DNA of 64,000 bases from Pseudogymnoascus destructans. Lineage: Eukaryota > Ascomycota > Leotiomycetes > Thelebolales > Thelebolaceae. Each line of letters opens with the position of its first letter. Position 1 is the stretch's first letter. Position numbers and translations under genes: made by a program. Shown here piece after piece: positions 21,455 to 31,975 of the stretch. The notes below the pieces were generated by a model, which was not told the DNA's origin, ran no database searches, and was given only the letters and a program-made list of their open reading frames with translations. The DNA lies in assembly GCF_001641265.1 (NCBI RefSeq), contig NW_020167532.1:62001-126000 (forward strand), written 5' to 3'.

Positions 21455-22093
21455 ATGTCTGACGCTGGAGATGATTACGGCGGAGGAGGGTAAGTGCACA
21501 TGGGGGACTAATGAGGTCGCGTTCTGCCAGCCACCGGCAGCGCGATCGCGATTGACCCTTCATTACTAACACAATGGCACAGAAACTCCCCAGCATACGA
21601 GGATGAGGAGCCCGAATATGACCCAGAAGAGCCAGAGCCATACAACGGCGAAGACGAAGTTGCCCAGATTGATGACCTCCAAGCTGCACAGAACCCCGAC
21701 CAGCTTCTTGCGACTGGTGAGCACGGCGTTGTGATCTCCGGCGACCCATCAGCAGGTGCCGCTAAAGGAAAGGACAAGGCCCCGAAGGATAAGAAGATCG
21801 CGAATGATCAGAGGACAACCACTCCGTACATGACGAAGTATGAGAGGGCGAGAATCTTGGGCACAAGGGCGCTGCAAATCAGCATGAACGCACCGGTTTT
21901 GGTCGATTTGGAGGGCGAGACGGACCCACTTCAGATCGCCATCAAGGAACTGAGGGAAAAGAAGATCCCTCTGATTGTCAGGAGGTACATGCCGGATGGG
22001 TGGTAAGATTTTACGCCTCGATTTGTTCTGTATAAGTGCTAACCTATCTCTTTTAGGTATGAGGACTGGACCTGTGAAGAACTTCTCACTTAA
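21455..22093 (+). CDS. RPB6: DNA-directed RNA polymerases I, II and III shared subunit RPB6 (ABC23)
   Basis: Three exons: 21455-21489, 21583-22002 and 22057-22093, joined by GT..AG introns of 93 and 54 bp, giving 163 residues, close to the yeast length. The N-terminus is acidic (YEDEEPEYDPEEPEP), and the conserved core includes TPYMTKYERARILGTRALQ, followed by NAPVLVDLEGETDPLQIA and the C-terminal IPLIVRRYMPDGWYEDW. The last exon supplies only the final twelve residues. RPB6 anchors the clamp and the assembly of all three nuclear polymerases. It is divergently transcribed from the TFIIIA-like gene. Confidence 0.95.
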
Positions 22094-22380
22094 GATTTGG
22101 CTCGGATGGGTCCTTTCTTCAATACTTTCTGATTTTTTAGCGATGCATATGATAATGGGTTCTGGATGGAGAAAAAAATGGCGTTCTGGACACGACTGAA
22201 GTCTGGTCTGTACATCACAATGAAAACACAGGAGGCTTGATCGTACACATATTTTGTATTTGCATGGTTCATACTGGTCCTAGTGCTAAGCTCTAGTCAT
22301 TCACATTGGCCCTATTCACTACTTTGAGAGACGGGGAATGAGTAATCTGAATACAAATGAACACCTTTTACAATAGGCTT

Positions 22381-22825
22381 TTTATGGTAGTTGATGTGGT
22401 CTTCGAAGAACGTGCATGAAGAAGTAGTTGTGATCATAGCCCTGTTATTCCTGTCAGCTTGTGGTCTTATGCTTATTGAGCTGCCACACTGGCTCTTACC
22501 TTGGACTTTGCAGTCTCGATGAAGTTCTCAGGCAGCAACTGGCCATGGTTGTAAAAGTTATTGGCATCGCCCTGTCAAGTATCAACACCATATGTTACCT
22601 TCTTAGGAGCCACCAAGAATGAGCACTCACCACATCAATCAGAGCCTCAAAGCCCCCCCCCATTTCTTAATCAGCTCCGTTGCATCCCACTAATCATACT
22701 CCTCCTCACTCCTCAAGTACCCCCCAAAAGCCTTCTTTCCCCAAGGACAGTTCTTCGGGTTGGAGATTGGCGCGAAAGCGCTGACAGTCTTATACATCCC
22801 TGGGTTCCTCAAAAAACAGGAGGTC
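22381..22825 (-). pseudogene. Truncated S-formylglutathione hydrolase relic
   Basis: On the minus strand, about the last third of an esterase D type S-formylglutathione hydrolase can be read: SCFLRNPGMYKTVSAFAPI, then NPKNCPWGKKAFGGYL, an in-frame TAG (22692-22690) directly after SEEEYD, WDATELIKKW, FEALIDV, an apparent retained intron, then NFYNHGQLLPENFIETAKS, a second intron and GYDHNYFF. The frame shifts after FFMH, so the expected tail (FFEDHINYHKKP) lies in another frame, and about ten residues before GYDH are missing. The N-terminal two thirds, with the nucleophile GHSMGGHGAL region, is absent; the homology breaks off about 60 bp from the left terminus of the pogo relic. Intact relatives hydrolyse S-formylglutathione to formate and glutathione in formaldehyde detoxification. 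A functional copy elsewhere in the genome is to be expected. Confidence 0.75.
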
Positions 22826-22887
22826 GAGATTTCACGAGCGAGAAATAAATGATTTCATCATGGTACCGATCTGCTAGCTTTTGAAAG

Positions 22888-22923
22888 TTAATCGTCGTGA
22901 CCAACTTTTCGCTTCGCTCAAGG
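22888..22923. repeat. Left terminal inverted repeat of the pogo relic
   Basis: This 36-bp sequence is the exact reverse complement of 24845-24880. It also encodes the last residues of the transposase (ERSEKLVTTI on the minus strand). Confidence 0.95.
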
Positions 22924-24707
22924 CTCTCATACTCGCTCTCAATTTGGGGGGCTTCTGGGTCAGGAATTGGCTCCTCGAGCTCCGGAGGAATTGGGATCCC
23001 TTTTTGTGGAACCGGGTAATCATCTTCTTCCGGGCACGCTCTTCCTTCCGGGCCTTAATTCCTGCCCTAAGAAGCCGATTCCGGGCCTGGTTTAAGGCCT
23101 GGCGGGCTACCCGGGCTTCTTTAGCTGCGAGCTTTTGGGCTTGACGCTCGGCTTTCTGGGCCCGAAGCTTGTGAGCGTGAGCAGCTTGGTGCTCACCTCC
23201 AAACTGAAGGCGGGCCCGGCTTCGGCTTGCCCGCTTCTTCGACTCCTCAACCTGCCGCCGGGCAGTCTGTAGGTCAAGCTCTATAAGCTGGCCTGAGGCT
23301 ATGGCCTCTTCTATTCCGGTAAGCCAGTTCCCATAGCTCTCTTTTGAGGGGCTACTAAAGCCCTCCGGAACCCGATTTTTCCAGTGCTGTAGCCCCTCTT
23401 CTACCCCCCGAAAATTTGAGGGTTTTGGGGTAGAAACCCAGATTGGTAGGGTAGTAGGCGTAGGCGTACTGTAGGCGTAGGCTGGAGTAGGTGTGTAGTT
23501 TTGTAAGGGCTGTATTACAGCTTATAGGCCAAATACCAGCTTTCTAGAAAGCTGGTATTATAGTAGACCCTTAAAAGTCTGCTTCCGAATGTGTGTGAGA
23601 TCTCTCATGAAGGATTGTAGGTCGTAGGTAACGTCTATATCCCGTATAGCTGCGAGCACAGCTACCCTATGCCAGTGCTTATAAGGCTGGAATACCCCGA
23701 TATGTAATGGCTGTAAACGTGTGCGAGGTGTGAGGGGAAGGTGTATATAATGATGTTGTGTTCTTCTGCTGTAATGACGAAGTCATGGCTTGTATGGCTG
23801 ATGTCATAGTAATAGAACCCTTGTATTCTCTAAGGGTGTATGCTTAGCAAAATGCTCTAGCCACGAAGAGCAAGCTGGCTGTTTGAAAATCCAGAGTCGG
23901 AGAGTAGTACTAGCTCTGTGCCTTCAAGGTTGATTGATGTAGTACCAAGAATCCATATGTATTTTGCCTGGAATGACTTTTCCTACTGCAGACACAGCCT
24001 CGAGGATAGTAATAGACGTACGGTTTTCAGGGCTTGGAGTATAGAGCTCATTTGCTACTCGTGGCACAATAACCCTCTCACCTCTAGGTTTCATCCATAT
24101 TCCAGATTGACTCCGGCTTTATATTATTACACCGTAGTATAAACTCAAGGTAGTCTCGAAACCAATTTGTAATACTAGACCCATCTTGAGCTTTTGTACG
24201 TAGCTGCGTAATTGGCTTTGTAGTAATAAAGTGGAAGTCTTAAAGCTCATTCCATATATATTTTGTAAGCCAGCTCTGTGAGGGTGGTGGCTCCGGGCTC
24301 CTGTAACGGGGTGGTGATGACCGACCGTTACAGTATATATAGCGTGTTACACGTATTCCGGGGCGAGCCAGAATATTGTAGTCTTTTTGGCTCAGTGGGA
24401 TGTAGCGCGAGCGTAACCGTACATCGTTACAGCTCCGGAGCTTACAGACAGCAGTAAATATCATAGCTCTCGTAGCTCCAAGCCCTAGGTGATATTGCTC
24501 TAGAATCCATTTCCTAATAGCTTCTGTCTAGGCAGTAGAGAGCACATTATTCTTACCCCCTTAGGGTAGCTGCTAGCCTAGTTGGCGGTGGATGCGTGAG
24601 CGTATAGTTGATGTAGGAACCTTGAAAATCCGACTTGTAGTAGTTGCAGTTTCAGAGGGGTTCTCTGCTAGCCATTCATAGGCATTTGATAGAGGAGTCC
24701 CTTCCAT
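22890..24707 (-). pseudogene. Decayed pogo-family transposase (HTH, DDE, basic C-terminal tail)
   Basis: From the ATG at 24707-24705 the frame reads MEGTPLSNAYEWLAENPSET followed by TSRIFKVPTSTIRSRIHRQL, a psq-type helix-turn-helix. Three in-frame stops follow (24575-24573, 24563-24561, 24530-24528), each where a CAG or CAA Gln codon would be expected, before TEAIRKWILEQYHLGLGAT. Further on, pieces in shifted frames match the DDE core: WNMDE (first catalytic Asp), SDSGFSNSQLAL, and NIILYTFPSHLAH with FQPYKHWHRVAVLAAIRDID. The last 650 bp is a basic coiled coil (LRAQKAERQAQKLAAKEAR, then KARKEERARKKMITRFHKKG) that shifts frame near PIPPELEEPIPDPEAP. Stops and frameshifts show that no active protein is made. 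The TA-rich middle and Gln-to-stop changes fit RIP. Confidence 0.8.
23532..23559. repeat. 28-bp perfect palindrome inside the pogo relic
   Basis: The sequence is self-complementary over 28 bp, centred on CTAG (half site AATACCAGCTTTCT). It lies between the DDE part and the C-terminal coiled-coil part of the dead transposase. Confidence 0.9.
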
Positions 24708-24844
24708 TAAATGAATTACATAGATTTACTATATAAAATAGTATGTGTAGCTATTGTAGAAGTTTTATTATGGAGTGGCGGTGAACAGACGGAGCGCACA
24801 TTGCTTCCTGTCGCTTCGGGCGCGTTTTACATTGCTTACTCCAA

Positions 24845-24880
24845 CCTTGAGCGAAGCGAAAAGTTGGTCACGACGATTAA
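24845..24880. repeat. Right terminal inverted repeat of the pogo relic
   Basis: Exact inverted partner of 22888-22923. The 205 bp between this repeat and the stop codon of the Afi1-like gene hold nothing recognisable. Confidence 0.95.
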
Positions 24881-25085
24881 TGTTTCAGCTGCTGATTTTG
24901 TAGTGACTCGATGCCCATCCAAATGCTTGAGTTTGCGACCTTGATTCATCTTTGTCGTTATTTTTGGTTGCATATTTGTATATTAGAGGAGTGTCCATGG
25001 CTCCTTCCTCGCGATGAAGCCATCTTCGAAATCATGTGATAGTTGTAGGCTAAAAAACACGCCATCCAAAACAAATATAACCCAA

Positions 25086-27650
25086 TCAACTATCCCGTAG
25101 ACCCTCGAATGGAGAACGCTTGGCCTGCTTGCCAGCGGCCCCTTCACCCGCCTCTATCCCCCTCTTAATCCTAATATATGCCAACTTCTCGAAGCGACTG
25201 AGGCCTTTCCACCAATGTCGCCCAGCTTCATGATCGCTGATCCGTTCCAGAAGGTAAACAACCGATTTCCGCACCTCGATGTCCTTATGGAATAACCCTA
25301 AAGCTATATAAAACACACCAGCTTGATTCGCAGGACAGACGGTAAGAAGCTGGCAGATCTCGTCATACGTAACTGCTGCTTTTGAGAATGCAATGTATAT
25401 CTCTCCCGAGGCGGCTTGAGTCAACTTCTGAGCTTTCAGGCGGTCATGAAGGTGATGCAAATCTATATATTTCTGAGGCTGAACGGTGAAATATCGAGCA
25501 AGATCCTAAGAATATCAGTGGGAGTAAATATTGGGAGTGACGGTAGTCTTACCTTGATAAAGCTATAATAGCTTCTAGTATTACGCCATCCTTCAATCCT
25601 GCTTGCATTTCCAGCAAGTGATTTTTGCCTTGCCCCTTCATCGCTCCAGACGTAGCCGTGTCCACCAGTGCCATCAGTGTGTTTGGAGATTTCTTCACTG
25701 CCTATATACAGAGCACTAGCACCATACACTGTTTCCTCAAAGGCTGCTGAAATTCGAGCGAACTTCTCAACCCAAGCTCTCCACTTTGATCGTACAGAAT
25801 TTTCACCGTGTCGAGCAGCTATGCTTTTGAGAACATCAGCCATAAACGCAGCATCACCGGTTGGATCAGCAGACGTTGGCGTAGTAGATGTAGCCGCAAT
25901 GGTATGAGTTGAAAACTGTGGGTTCTGTTGTTGGAAAAAGACCAACCCTTCAGTTACAGGGGCTTGCTCAATCCGAGCGCTTATTTTCATCCGTCCAGTC
26001 GGAAGATCGCATAGGACATCCCACCATTCTGGGTGGTTCTCAAACGTCGGGTTCGTCACACCGGCAATGAAACCTGGAACTTTGAGGAGGTCATCGATCT
26101 TGCTCAAATCTGTATATGGGAAGGCATGGCGTGTGAAGCCGCGAAGGATACCTCCTGATGCTAATGCACAAGCAGCGAGAACTGCTTCAGCAACTTCACC
26201 AGAAGGTCTGTTGTGGCCTAAGAATATAACCCGCTTCTGAGTAAGAATAGCATTTACAAGGACGATGATAGGATGAGTATATGCCCCACCAGTGGTAAGG
26301 TGTGAGTGTAGAGTGAACGGCTGTGGGTTTTTAGCGTGAAGATCCCCAAAGGTCTGTATGAGTTTAATCATTGAGAAGTCGCCAACTGTTTCTGGCGCGA
26401 TCGCAACCGGGACTTTGATTGGTATCGGAATCCCGTTGTAGATGACCCTTGTCTCGAATTCGTGAGTATCTCGAGGCACAGAGTATTCGGAATGCCCTTG
26501 CTGGACATGCGCTCTCGTACCATTTCTGGTGAGATCCGACTTCTTCTCCGGGCTGCTATGTCCAATTGCTGCAGTTTTAATCGTTTCTCCTCGGTCTTCA
26601 GCCATCCTTATCTGAATCATCTGCTCGAACTTCTCCAAGAAGAGATCTTTATTCTCGCTCGTTTGTAGTAAAGATTTCTCAAGGAGTGACAACCTTGGCA
26701 TGAGCGAAAGATCCATGGTATTTACTGCGTCGTATAAAACAGACAGAGTGGTTGGGCGGGGAGCCTTAAAGTACTCCTCTAATGCTAATAATAAAAGGGG
26801 CTAAACAGTTAGTAGCTGAACAGTATGAATCGTGACAGATACCAACCTTATAAATATGTAAGAATGGATGCCTTGTGCATATCGCCATAGCCTTCACGAC
26901 AGCTCCTCTCTTGGCTGTTTTATCTTGCTTGGTATTCACCAAGTTTAAAACGTAAATAAGCGGAGGCCCTTCGCCTCCCTCGTCTTCACTCTCTTCTGAG
27001 CTGTCGCTATCATCATCTGAGGGGTGATTTTCCAGGTCCACTTCGTCCTCTTCGTCCGCCTCGACTAAGCCTTCCGCAATATCCTTCCTCCTCTTCCTTC
27101 TCCGGCGCTTTTCGGCCTTAAGTTCCGCCTCTTCCTCTTCCTGGCTCGTATCTTTATGCAGGAAAAATATTGTCCAATCTTGGTTCCGCACATGCGCCTG
27201 GTCGGGTAACATAAGTTCTGCCAGCATGTGTTCGTCTCCAGTTATGGCTACTGGATATTGATGTTCCATGACAGGTCCCCGATCGATATCAAATGACGCG
27301 ACAAGGATGTACTCGACATGGTTCTCAGTGTCTCCGCGTGGGTATTGTGAACGCAACTTCCTCTGGGAATGCGCATTGGGGTTGAACTTCACTAGAGACT
27401 GTGACGCATGTGGTGAAATGTCGCTCGATGGTGTCTTTGCTCTTTGGGTAGAGTTCCATTGGGATTGCTGACTATCGTCATGCGCAGGGGACTTGGATAT
27501 GTGCGAATGTTCGGAGACTTGCGATGCGGCGCGAGACGAGGGAAACGATGAGAGTGAAGTTCGTCTGTTTGCGGCACTGCCATGGGAGCTTGTAGTGCCA
27601 TTTGTAGAAGGGCGATAAAGAATACCGCTGCTAGTCGATGTAGTCGCCAT
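25086..27650 (-). CDS. Afi1-like DENN protein (Arf3-interacting N-terminal domain plus SPA domain)
   Basis: Three exons: 26847-27650, 25553-26800 and 25086-25505 (46- and 47-bp introns, both in phase 0), giving 823 residues. The N-terminus is a Ser/Thr-rich disordered stretch of about 110 residues. Next comes the Afi1 docking domain with FDIDRGPVMEHQYP, DQAHVRNQDWTIFFLHKD, a long acidic and Lys/Arg-rich insertion, then YVLNLVNTKQD and RHPFLHIYK, which splices to PLLLLALEEYFK. The SPA part (about 370-700) includes GDLHAKNPQPFTLHSHLTTG, LTQKRVIFLGHNRPSGEVAE and GFIAGVTNPTFENHPEWWDV, typical of tripartite DENN modules. The tail has HEAT-like helices. In yeast, Afi1 interacts with the Arf3 GTPase at the plasma membrane to set polarity. 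Whether this protein has exchange activity is not visible. Confidence 0.88.
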
Positions 27651-28213
27651 AGCTAGTATGGGGGCCTGAGTGCGAACCTATATTCGCTTCCAGCCAATTT
27701 GTATTAAAGATGTGTGAGGCGCATTGGCAGGGAAGTTGATGCGCGGTGACGATAAACGAATGCAATCGACGAGTCCCACCTGGACAGTGCGACTGTTGTA
27801 AACAAATGTATACAATATTTAATCAATCCTGAATGTTGAATAAGTCTTATTAACTGTCTTGAGTTCCTTCGCAATCAGTTTTCCAAATCATGCAGTGCGT
27901 ATTTGGCCCCTGAAATGGAGTCATTGTGTCCGTGCCTGGAGCCTCGCGCCAACTCCCCACCAATGAGCAGCAGGGGGGTATAAGGCTGAAGTTTACACGT
28001 GCTTTAGCTCTGTTTACCTCGACTCGGTCTAGCCAATTGGAATAGGAATGCGCTTGTCTGAGGGACAACACGGCGACGACGACGAGACGCGCCATTGCGA
28101 CGATTCATACATCTTATCAACTACGCCCTTTTACGCCTCCGACGACAGGCTTATATTATAACCAGTGAACCGAACTTTACATATCGATTTGTTATTGAGA
28201 AGCGACTACCAAG
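27651..28213. promoter_or_regulatory. Divergent promoter, Afi1-like / light-chain-like
   Basis: About 560 bp separates the two divergent starts. A short open frame on the minus strand (28095-27850) has an ATG but reads as random sequence and is not called. Confidence 0.45.
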
Positions 28214-29246
28214 ATGGTGAGCAACCGCAACTGCCCTCCCCCAGTTTGCAACCAGGATCGCTCCTACCCAAAGCACCGAACTCAAATCCAAGTACTAATC
28301 CCCACATCAGGCTGCCCAGGCCTCCTACAAACCATCTCCACTCTACTTCAACTCTCCTCGCACATCTCCCTTCCGCCGCCCAGAATCTCCGGCCTCACCA
28401 TCGCCGTTACGGAACTCAACCAACGCACCTTTGAATGGCCCGGCGTCGTCGCCCTCGAAGCAAATAAACACCCCCTCCAAGCTACACTCCAGTATATCCA
28501 CACCAAGCACAGATACCTGGACGCCCCGCGGCCTCGCACCTGTGACCACCCCGCGCCGTGAGCCAGAACGCTCGCCCACGCGCGGTGCAGAGTCCAACCC
28601 CCGATCCGGGGCTATGCTCACGGACCGATTCGAATCACAGATCCGCTCTAGCCCGCTCAAGACCGAATCAAGCCCTCAGATCAGCCGCTCTGCTCATACC
28701 TCCCGCAACATGCCTGATGCCAACGCCCTCTCAAAACTGCAACCTGGCCAGGTTCGCGAGCTCCGCGAAGGATTCCAGATCCTAGACCGCGATAGCGACG
28801 GAATCGTCAACCGCGAAGACGTTGCTGATATGCTGACACAGCTTGGGCTCCCGGCGTCTGCGTCCGACCTGTCGAGTTTCTTCCCTCCAAGCCAGTCGCA
28901 GACGATGATGATGGCGACTTTCTTAACCCAGATCTCAACCATGTTGGCAAACCTCAGCCCGTCGGACGAGTTGCTGAACGCATTTGCGGCATTTGACGAT
29001 GATGATAGCGGCCAGGTCGATCTAGCAGAGATAAAGGATGCGCTGCTACATACGGCGCCGGAAGCAGGCGAGGAGATGTTGACGGCAAGGGAGGTAGATA
29101 GGGTCATGAGTGGGTTCAGCGGAAGGAGAGCGTTTGGGAAGACGATGGTGGCGGGCAAGAGAGGCGAGGTGTTTAAGTACCAGGATTTTGTGTCATCGGT
29201 TTCGGGTGGGAATAGTAAGGACAACAAAGAGGGCCGGGACGATTGA
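28214..29246 (+). CDS. EF-hand protein, myosin regulatory light chain-like
   Basis: Two exons. The first coding exon is only the ATG (28214-28216), directly followed by GTGAGC; the acceptor is CACATCAG at 28310. Exon 2 (28311-29246) then reads AAQASYKPSPLYFNSPRTSP, giving 312 residues. Without splicing, the frame from the ATG diverges from the EF-hand frame. The first 120 residues are disordered and rich in S/T-P sites. The rest is a calmodulin-like four-helix repeat: DRDSDGIVNREDV is a canonical calcium-binding loop (about residues 156-168) and DDDDSGQVDLAEI a second, slightly degenerate one; the remaining two EF-hands lack metal ligands. This pattern, with an S/T-rich N-terminal extension, resembles fungal regulatory light chains of type II myosin, which act in cytokinesis. 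Assignment as a light chain rather than a general calmodulin-like protein is an inference. Confidence 0.75.
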
Positions 29247-29785
29247 AAGGCTATGTAACGAAATACAATGGGACTCGGATGGAAATTGGAATGGTATACG
29301 ATACCGAGTGGCGTTTGCGGGTTATATCTTGTATAAAGGCTAGGATAACAGTGCGGGGTGCTGCGACTTATTAACAAACTAAGATACTTTCCAAGACCAT
29401 TGATTCCCGCCGTGTTGCTTGACGTCTAACCTGTTGGCATCTTCGGGCATCTGCCAGATTAGTGATATTTCTCCTGTGTTGTTGCATGCCCATTCGACAT
29501 GAAACCGCCTTGAGTAGAGTAGATAATCTTATATGCCACCAATGTAATTCTGTTCTCCACAGGGTTCCAGAGTCAACAAGGCATAGTCATTACGAAACTT
29601 CTTTGATCATAAATCTTCATTTCTCATAAATCGTTGCTTGCTACATGAAGTGTCGTATATCTGAACTTTCTCTCGTGAAACAAGGAGAATAGTAAATTTT
29701 GCTATCCAATCGCTCAATGCAACTAGGCCGTATATCATAAATCTCATCATCATAATGCATCGGGCGGCGCCACCTGCCACCACCT
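29247..29785. other. Convergent 3' spacer
   Basis: The light-chain-like gene and the CorA-like gene end towards each other. This 540-bp spacer is AT-rich and shows no gene or clear repeat. Confidence 0.5.
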
Positions 29786-31296
29786 CTAAGATGCCTTGGT
29801 GTCCCATGTACCAACCTTGCTCATAGTCCTTCTTCTCATCTGCGCCTGAATCTGGATTTCCATCGACTCAACGCCCTTCTCAAGCAAGAGATCCTCTTCT
29901 TGATACCGCATCTCCTTCCGCCTCTCCCAGTAGTGCCACAAACCAACAATAAGTAGTGTCAATGGGACGGTCACCACCCAATATATCCAAAACGATTCCG
30001 ACACGATAGGTGCCTCTGGTTTGACGTCTACCACGCCATTCTGGAAGTTGAAAAACGACATGGAGAACATAGACGCCAGGAATGCGCCAGGCAGGAACAG
30101 GGCTCCGAGAAGCGCAATCGTCTTCTGTGCGCCTGAGTCACGCTTCGATGCGTGCGCGAGCTTGCGCTGCTCGCCTGCCATCTGGAAGTTCAGCTTGCTC
30201 TCTCGCTGCGCGATGATGTTGTACAAGGCGCTGCGTTGGATGGCAAGTCGCTGCAGCGTGGTGTAGGCATAGCTATCGATCCCCTGCAGCTTCTTGCGGT
30301 AGAACTCGTGCCGTGAGAGCATACTGGCATCCAGCTTCTTCAACTCGCCCTGCCATCGCTCGCCGCTTTCTGCAGATGACTTGAATAGCTCCATCGCTTC
30401 ATCAAAACTTTCGAGGATCTGCATGTACGCCTTTGGCCGCTTCCACAGTACTTGACTGTGGCACTCGACAAGGTGTCGATTGATGAGGTCGAAATCCACC
30501 AGGCCGTCTTGGTCGACATAACTCTCCTTGTCATCAATCTCTTGGCGCATACTAACGGCGTGCTCGAGCTTTCTCAGCCAATCTCGCGCCTCGCGTTGCT
30601 TCATATCCGTTTTTGAACTCATGTCGTGGCTAAAGATGATCGTGGGGAGCAACATTGGGTGACCAATTTGCAGCGCGCACGCCTTGAGATGGCGCACGCA
30701 CGCAACTATATCACTGCTCGATGTCCCCTTACAGTATCCCATCGTCATGCCTCCCCGCATATCATGGGACAGCATCAACTCCCATCCTCTCGTGAGCCCC
30801 TTCTTCCTAACATCGCTCTTGCGGAATAGGATCTGCAAGTGCGGCCTCTCCTCATCCTGGTCGAAGGCGGCCCAGAAAAACGGGCCAACGGCGGATGTGC
30901 TCTCAATTCCGCGGTAGGGAAGTCGCATCGTCTCGACCATGGATACATAGGCTCGCTGCTTCAGACTGATGTACTGTGGTGAGAATGTTTCGGGGTGGCT
31001 AGCATTCTGCTGCAGGATCATGCGCAGGCCGGCAACCCGAGTAACACCTACTGGCAGGATTGGAGGCTGGAAGACACCTTGCTGGTGGAGGAAGTTTTCA
31101 AGTTCGTTGGCGGGCAGAGGTTCTTCTTTGACAGTGTTAAGAGTCGGGTCCTGGCGGGTTGCATGTTAGTTTCTGTTGGCAGAAGCGACTGGGAATTGGT
31201 TAAGCTCACCGAGTAGGAAAATATCTCCAGGTAGCTCGTCTCTTCGGCCACAGGTTTCGACTGGCTGACATACTCTCTGAACATATAATCGTCCAT
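29786..31296 (-). CDS. CorA-like Mg2+ transporter family membrane protein
   Basis: Two exons: 31210-31296 and 29786-31150 (59-bp intron, donor GTGAGC, acceptor GCCAG), giving 483 residues. The splice joins SYLEIFSYS to DPTLNTVKEEPLP, as expected for this fungal family. A soluble N-terminal domain is followed by long helices (KLDASMLSRHEFYRKKLQG), then two C-terminal membrane segments: FLPGAFLASMFSMSFFNF and FWIYWVVTVPLTLLIVGLW. The segment end FSMSFFNF occupies the place of the GMN signature of bacterial CorA, so ion selectivity may differ; this change is common in fungal CorA-like proteins. The tail is charged. An alternative ATG at 31455 would add 53 residues in frame, but the shorter start fits the family better. 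Confidence 0.78.
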
Positions 31297-31975
31297 CTTG
31301 CCTTGCCGTGTGTTGGCCAAATAGACAGCCTTGCCGATAAAGCAGTAACAACAGTTAACGATATCGCTCGTCACCACTGCGTAGAGAAAGGCGACAACAT
31401 CGTATTGTACGGGGTGAGGAAACAGAGCATGGAGCAATTGCGCAGATTCTACCATCTGAAGCTACCCCATGTCTTCCCCCACTCTGGGATCAATCGCAGC
31501 TCTCGACCGTTGGTGGCGGGAGAGCTAATGCGCGAGGCTGAGCAGCACAAAGGATGTTGGTTGGTTGCTGGGTGTGATGGCGCTTACTGTGGATGCCGAG
31601 GGATCTCGTTCTCGTAACCCTTATGAACATCACCCCCAACCAGCCACAAATATTAAGGGTCTCGTACATTTGTGAAATGTCGGCAATTGAATATAGAAAC
31701 CATTTCTGATATATGTATGTCTATCTATCTATATCCGCCGCTGACTTCCATCCATATTCGTCCGGTCCTGTCCGCCTACCTAACCCTTCCCAACCCCCAT
31801 TCGCATCATGTAAACATGCCTCATTGACATGGTATAAAGCCCAGGACCAACTCCCACCCAAATGCAAAGTGCAAAACAAAGATGCAAAATGCAACCTAAC
31901 AAACCAGAGATACGCCTATGCTGAATGCCCACTGCGCTTACGGGTCTCATTTCTTTATATTTACCAACTGAGTTC
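31297..31975. promoter_or_regulatory. Upstream region of the CorA-like gene
   Basis: This 680-bp stretch lies between the CorA-like start and the exportin stop, both on the minus strand. It should hold the CorA-like promoter and the exportin 3' untranslated region. The plus-strand frame at 31713-32135 is a shadow overlapping the exportin 3' end. Confidence 0.45.

Larger units (their letters stand above)
22888..24880 (-). mobile_element. Pogo/Fot1-type DNA transposon relic with 36-bp terminal inverted repeats
   Basis: The block is bounded by perfect 36-bp inverted repeats at 22888-22923 and 24845-24880 (from TTAATCGTCGTGACC to GCTTCGCTCAAGG on the left). Both TTAA and TA are present at each outer end, so a TA target duplication, as for Tc1/mariner-pogo elements, is possible. 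The roughly 2.0-kb interior encodes a decayed transposase on the minus strand, described separately. The size, the coding end running into the right-hand inverted repeat, and the domain order all fit fungal pogo elements. Confidence 0.85.
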
